The notes under the pieces were generated by a model. It worked only from the letters and a program-made list of their open reading frames with translations. It searched no databases and had not been told where the DNA came from. Positions 6,449-7,896 of a stretch of DNA of 7,896 bases are shown piece after piece. This stretch comes from an archaeon (GTDB taxonomy: Archaea; EX4484-52; B79-G9), in contig WSZW01000124.1 in assembly GCA_013139905.1 (NCBI GenBank), positions 1-7,896 on the forward strand. The letters are read 5' to 3'. The position numbers and the translations under genes were made by a program. Positions within the stretch are counted from its first letter, which is position 1, and each line of letters starts with the position of its first letter.

Positions 6449-6479
6449 TATGCATAGAATATGTATGTTTTTATGCATT
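6449..6479. repeat. TATGCATA / TATGCATT pair, possible regulator-binding sites
   Basis: TATGCATA (6449-6456) is a perfect palindrome, and TATGCATT (6472-6479) repeats seven of its eight bases 23 bases later, about two helical turns. A related ATTGCATA occurs at 6412-6419, overlapping the operon TATA box. Three similar elements in one divergent promoter region could bind a dimeric regulator. In AT-rich DNA such octamers can also arise by chance. Confidence 0.3.
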
Positions 6480-6494
6480 AAATTTGATTTTTAT

Positions 6495-6514
6495 GGTAGT
6501 CAAATATATCTACC
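6495..6514 (+). promoter_or_regulatory. TATA-like box inside a GGTAG/CTACC inverted repeat
   Basis: GGTAG (6495-6499) and CTACC (6510-6514) form an inverted repeat whose ten-base spacer is TCAAATATAT. The AAATATAT core lies about 25-33 bases before the ATG at 6535, which would place the transcript start almost at that ATG. This fits a leaderless mRNA, common in archaea, and the flanking repeat could be an operator overlapping the promoter. Confidence 0.4.
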
Positions 6515-6534
6515 GTAGAATACAATACATTAAT

Positions 6535-6705
6535 ATGGTAAAAGATAAATCGAAAGAATTGGGCGGATTGGCATTTGTTGGCTTTTTCTTTATAGGTCTT
6601 GCTTTTGGTGCATACTATAACCGCTGGGATATTGGTGCAATAGCGGGTCTTGCGATGGGATTTATCGCTTCGTTCATAGTTAAGATGAAGTATGCCACAA
6701 AATAA
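6535..6705 (+). CDS. small membrane protein with two helices, 56 residues
   Basis: From the ATG at 6535 the product is 56 residues with a charged N-terminus (MVKDKSKELG), a hydrophobic helix at about 10-28 (GGLAFVGFFFIGLAFGAYY), a short loop NRWD, a second helix at about 33-49 (IGAIAGLAMGFIASFIV) and a basic tail KMKYATK. The glycine spacing in both helices suggests tight packing and perhaps oligomerisation. Earlier in-frame starts exist at TTG 6484 and ATG 6493, but they lie before the TATA-like box at 6502-6510 and would add a basic, non-membrane stretch, so I prefer 6535 and a leaderless transcript. There is no ribosome-binding site. It resembles small conserved archaeal membrane proteins of unknown function. 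It is divergent from the ABC operon, and a weak T-run follows the stop. Confidence 0.65.
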   Translation: MVKDKSKELGGLAFVGFFFIGLAFGAYYNRWDIGAIAGLAMGFIASFIVKMKYATK

Positions 6706-6755
6706 AATCTTTTTATGCGCGCTCGTTCAAATAATACAGCATAAAATACATGTTT

Positions 6756-6761
6756 GGTGAT
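6756..6761 (+). promoter_or_regulatory. GGTGAT ribosome-binding site
   Basis: GGTGAT is an exact complement to the archaeal 16S 3' end (AUCACC) and lies five bases before the ATG at 6767. It supports that start and also an archaeal origin. No TATA box is well placed for a separate transcript: ATAAAATA at 6741-6748 is too close. The gene may therefore be read from the promoter near 6502. Confidence 0.65.
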
Positions 6762-6766
6762 TTTTT

Positions 6767-7453
6767 ATGGCTCCAGAATATAATATATTTGCGAATGATA
6801 CGGGCGTAATGATATTTCTTGGTTTTGTTTTTCTTATTATAATTATTGTGTTTTTAGTGAATCGTTCAGCCAAAAAAAGGACGGAAAATTTGAGGACTGC
6901 GGCCATGATGATTGGTTTGTCATTTGTTGAAAAGGCGCCAAGTGATTTTTTAGATAAATTATCAGGATTTAAATTGTTTAATGATGGTTATTCGAAAAAA
7001 GCAACAAACTTGATTGAAGGCGAGAATTCGGGAATCAAATTTTCAATTTTTGATTATAAATATACGGTCGGTATGGGTAAACATAGTCGGACATATTCTC
7101 AAAGTGTTTATTTTGCAGAAGGTGATAAGATTAATCTTCCTATATTTTCTCTTGCTCCGGAATCGTTTTTCGATAAAATTGGAGATATTGTGGGATTTAA
7201 GGATATTGATTTTGATAATCATCCGATTTTTTCAAAAAACTATCTTCTAAAGGGCGAGGATGAAATGTCAATTAGAAATACATTTAACGAAAATATATTG
7301 CAATTCTTCGAGAATAGAAAAAAGAAAATATGTGTTGAAGCCAACAGTAATAGATTGGTTATATATAATCGAAGTGAGACGATAAAACCTGCTGATTTGA
7401 TTACGTTTAAAGATGAAATGCTAAAAATTGTTAGATTGTTTATGAGATATTAA
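6767..7453 (+). CDS. membrane-anchored protein of a conserved uncharacterised family, 228 residues
   Basis: One membrane helix near the N-terminus (about 13-31, VMIFLGFVFLIIIIVFLV) is followed by NRSAKKR, so by the positive-inside rule the roughly 195-residue remainder should be cytoplasmic. That domain has conserved-looking blocks: GLSF (50-53), FDYKYTVGMGKHSRTYSQSV (95-114), LPIFSLAPE (124-132), DIDFD (146-150) and FSKNYLLKGEDE (155-166). From memory, the same order of blocks (an FDYxY strand with a GKxxxTxxQ segment, LPxFxLxPE, DIDFD, FSxxYxLxGxDE) occurs in hypothetical proteins across bacteria and archaea, whose function I do not know. No enzyme motif is evident; the alternating strands and short turns suggest a beta-rich fold. 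An ideal GGTGAT site precedes the ATG. The stop lies six bases from the end of the convergent rhomboid gene. Confidence 0.8.
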   Translation: MAPEYNIFANDTGVMIFLGFVFLIIIIVFLVNRSAKKRTENLRTAAMMIGLSFVEKAPSDFLDKLSGFKLFNDGYSKKATNLIEGENSGIKFSIFDYKYTVGMGKHSRTYSQSVYFAEGDKINLPIFSLAPESFFDKIGDIVGFKDIDFDNHPIFSKNYLLKGEDEMSIRNTFNENILQFFENRKKKICVEANSNRLVIYNRSETIKPADLITFKDEMLKIVRLFMRY

Positions 7454-7459
7454 CAAAAA

Positions 7460-7896
7460 TCACATATTCTTGTCTGCCCAGTTGTCTATTGCGTCATCGC
7501 TTAGAAAATCACGGTCTATTTGTTTTTTTAATTCTTTTTCTTCTTGAAACTTTGCGTAATTTGTAACGCCATAAAAAATACCGACAGTAAAGCCTGCTAA
7601 ATGTGCGGCATGTCCTACATTTCCAACACCCGTTGCCAAACCTGCCAAATCAAGTATTATCCACATGGCGGCTAAAAATATCATAGGAATTGGACCACCA
7701 AAATATACCACCAGTTTTGGTCTTAGGGTTGCAAGTGCACCTATGATGCCCATGATAGCACCAGATGCGCCAAGAGATGTTGCTTGAGGATAAAAAATAA
7801 TTGATGCTATACTTCCTGCAATTCCTGCGACAAAATAAAGATGAATGAATTTTTTTGAACCGATTATTTTTTCTAACAAGATGCCAAAAAAAGCAA
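7460..7896 (-). CDS. rhomboid-family intramembrane serine protease, partial (N-terminus beyond the window)
   Basis: The frame enters from the right edge (AFFGILLEKIIGSKKFIHLY) and ends with TGA at 7460-7462. It covers about 145 residues and the later helices of the rhomboid core. The catalytic serine is in LGASGAIMG (GxSG motif, serine codon 7763-7765). The catalytic histidine is in HAAHLAGFTVG (second histidine, codon 7601-7603). Rhomboids cleave transmembrane substrates within the membrane through this Ser-His dyad. A helix with GASG, one with PMIFLAAMWIILDLAGL and one with the histidine are visible, followed by a charged cytoplasmic tail (KFQEEKELKKQIDRDFLSDD) ending in IDNWADKNM; similar acidic tails with a tryptophan are, from memory, common in archaeal rhomboids. 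The missing part should hold the first helices and the usual HxxxN region. The protease appears active. Its substrate is unknown, and its convergent neighbour gives no sure link. Confidence 0.93.
   Translation of the reverse strand, partial: AFFGILLEKIIGSKKFIHLYFVAGIAGSIASIIFYPQATSLGASGAIMGIIGALATLRPKLVVYFGGPIPMIFLAAMWIILDLAGLATGVGNVGHAAHLAGFTVGIFYGVTNYAKFQEEKELKKQIDRDFLSDDAIDNWADKNM

Noticed and set aside
6484..6534. Upstream TTG (6484) and ATG (6493) starts for the small membrane protein
   Set aside because: They precede the TATA-like box at 6502-6510 and add a basic stretch (VVKYIYRRIQYIN) that is not needed for the two-helix protein.

Overview
The window looks like AT-rich chromosomal DNA from an uncultivated archaeon. 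A DPANN-type lineage such as Woesearchaeota or Pacearchaeota is my best guess, but that is inference. The archaeal signs are TATA boxes such as TTATAAATA, GGTG/GGTGAT ribosome-binding sites, one gene that looks leaderless, and a COG1361-type Ig-like surface protein inside an ABC-exporter operon. I see no tRNA, rRNA, CRISPR array, insertion sequence or replication origin.

Left part (1-1469): a decayed accessory region. It begins with the C-terminal part of a DinD-like DNA-damage-inducible protein, broken by an in-frame TAA at 59-61. This runs directly into the C-terminal 84 codons of a beta-class DNA methyltransferase, which keeps motif I (DPFNGSGTTG) but has lost the catalytic DPPY half. On the opposite strand, with a stop codon overlapping the methyltransferase stop, is an intact 169-residue gene of unknown function with its own promoter. 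Positions 1187-1469 hold that promoter, a startless 49-codon open frame that may be another gene remnant, and a hairpin plus T-tract resembling a terminator.

Middle part (1470-6356, all minus strand): a compact five-gene operon. In order of transcription it encodes a winged-helix regulator (GbsR/MarR-like), a MacB/LolD-type ABC ATPase, a signal-peptide-bearing membrane-anchored protein with about three Ig-like repeats, and two diverged FtsX/MacB-type permeases. Gaps are 23, 3, 27 and 0 bases. The likely product is a membrane ABC machine with a heterodimeric permease core, one shared ATPase and a dedicated extracellular subunit, under its own regulator. The substrate cannot be read from the sequence.

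Right part (6357-7896): a divergent regulatory region with several repeated or palindromic motifs separates the operon from two plus-strand genes. One encodes a 56-residue membrane protein with two helices. The other encodes a 228-residue membrane-anchored protein of a conserved but uncharacterised family. Convergent to these, and cut by the window edge, is a rhomboid intramembrane serine protease with both catalytic residues visible.
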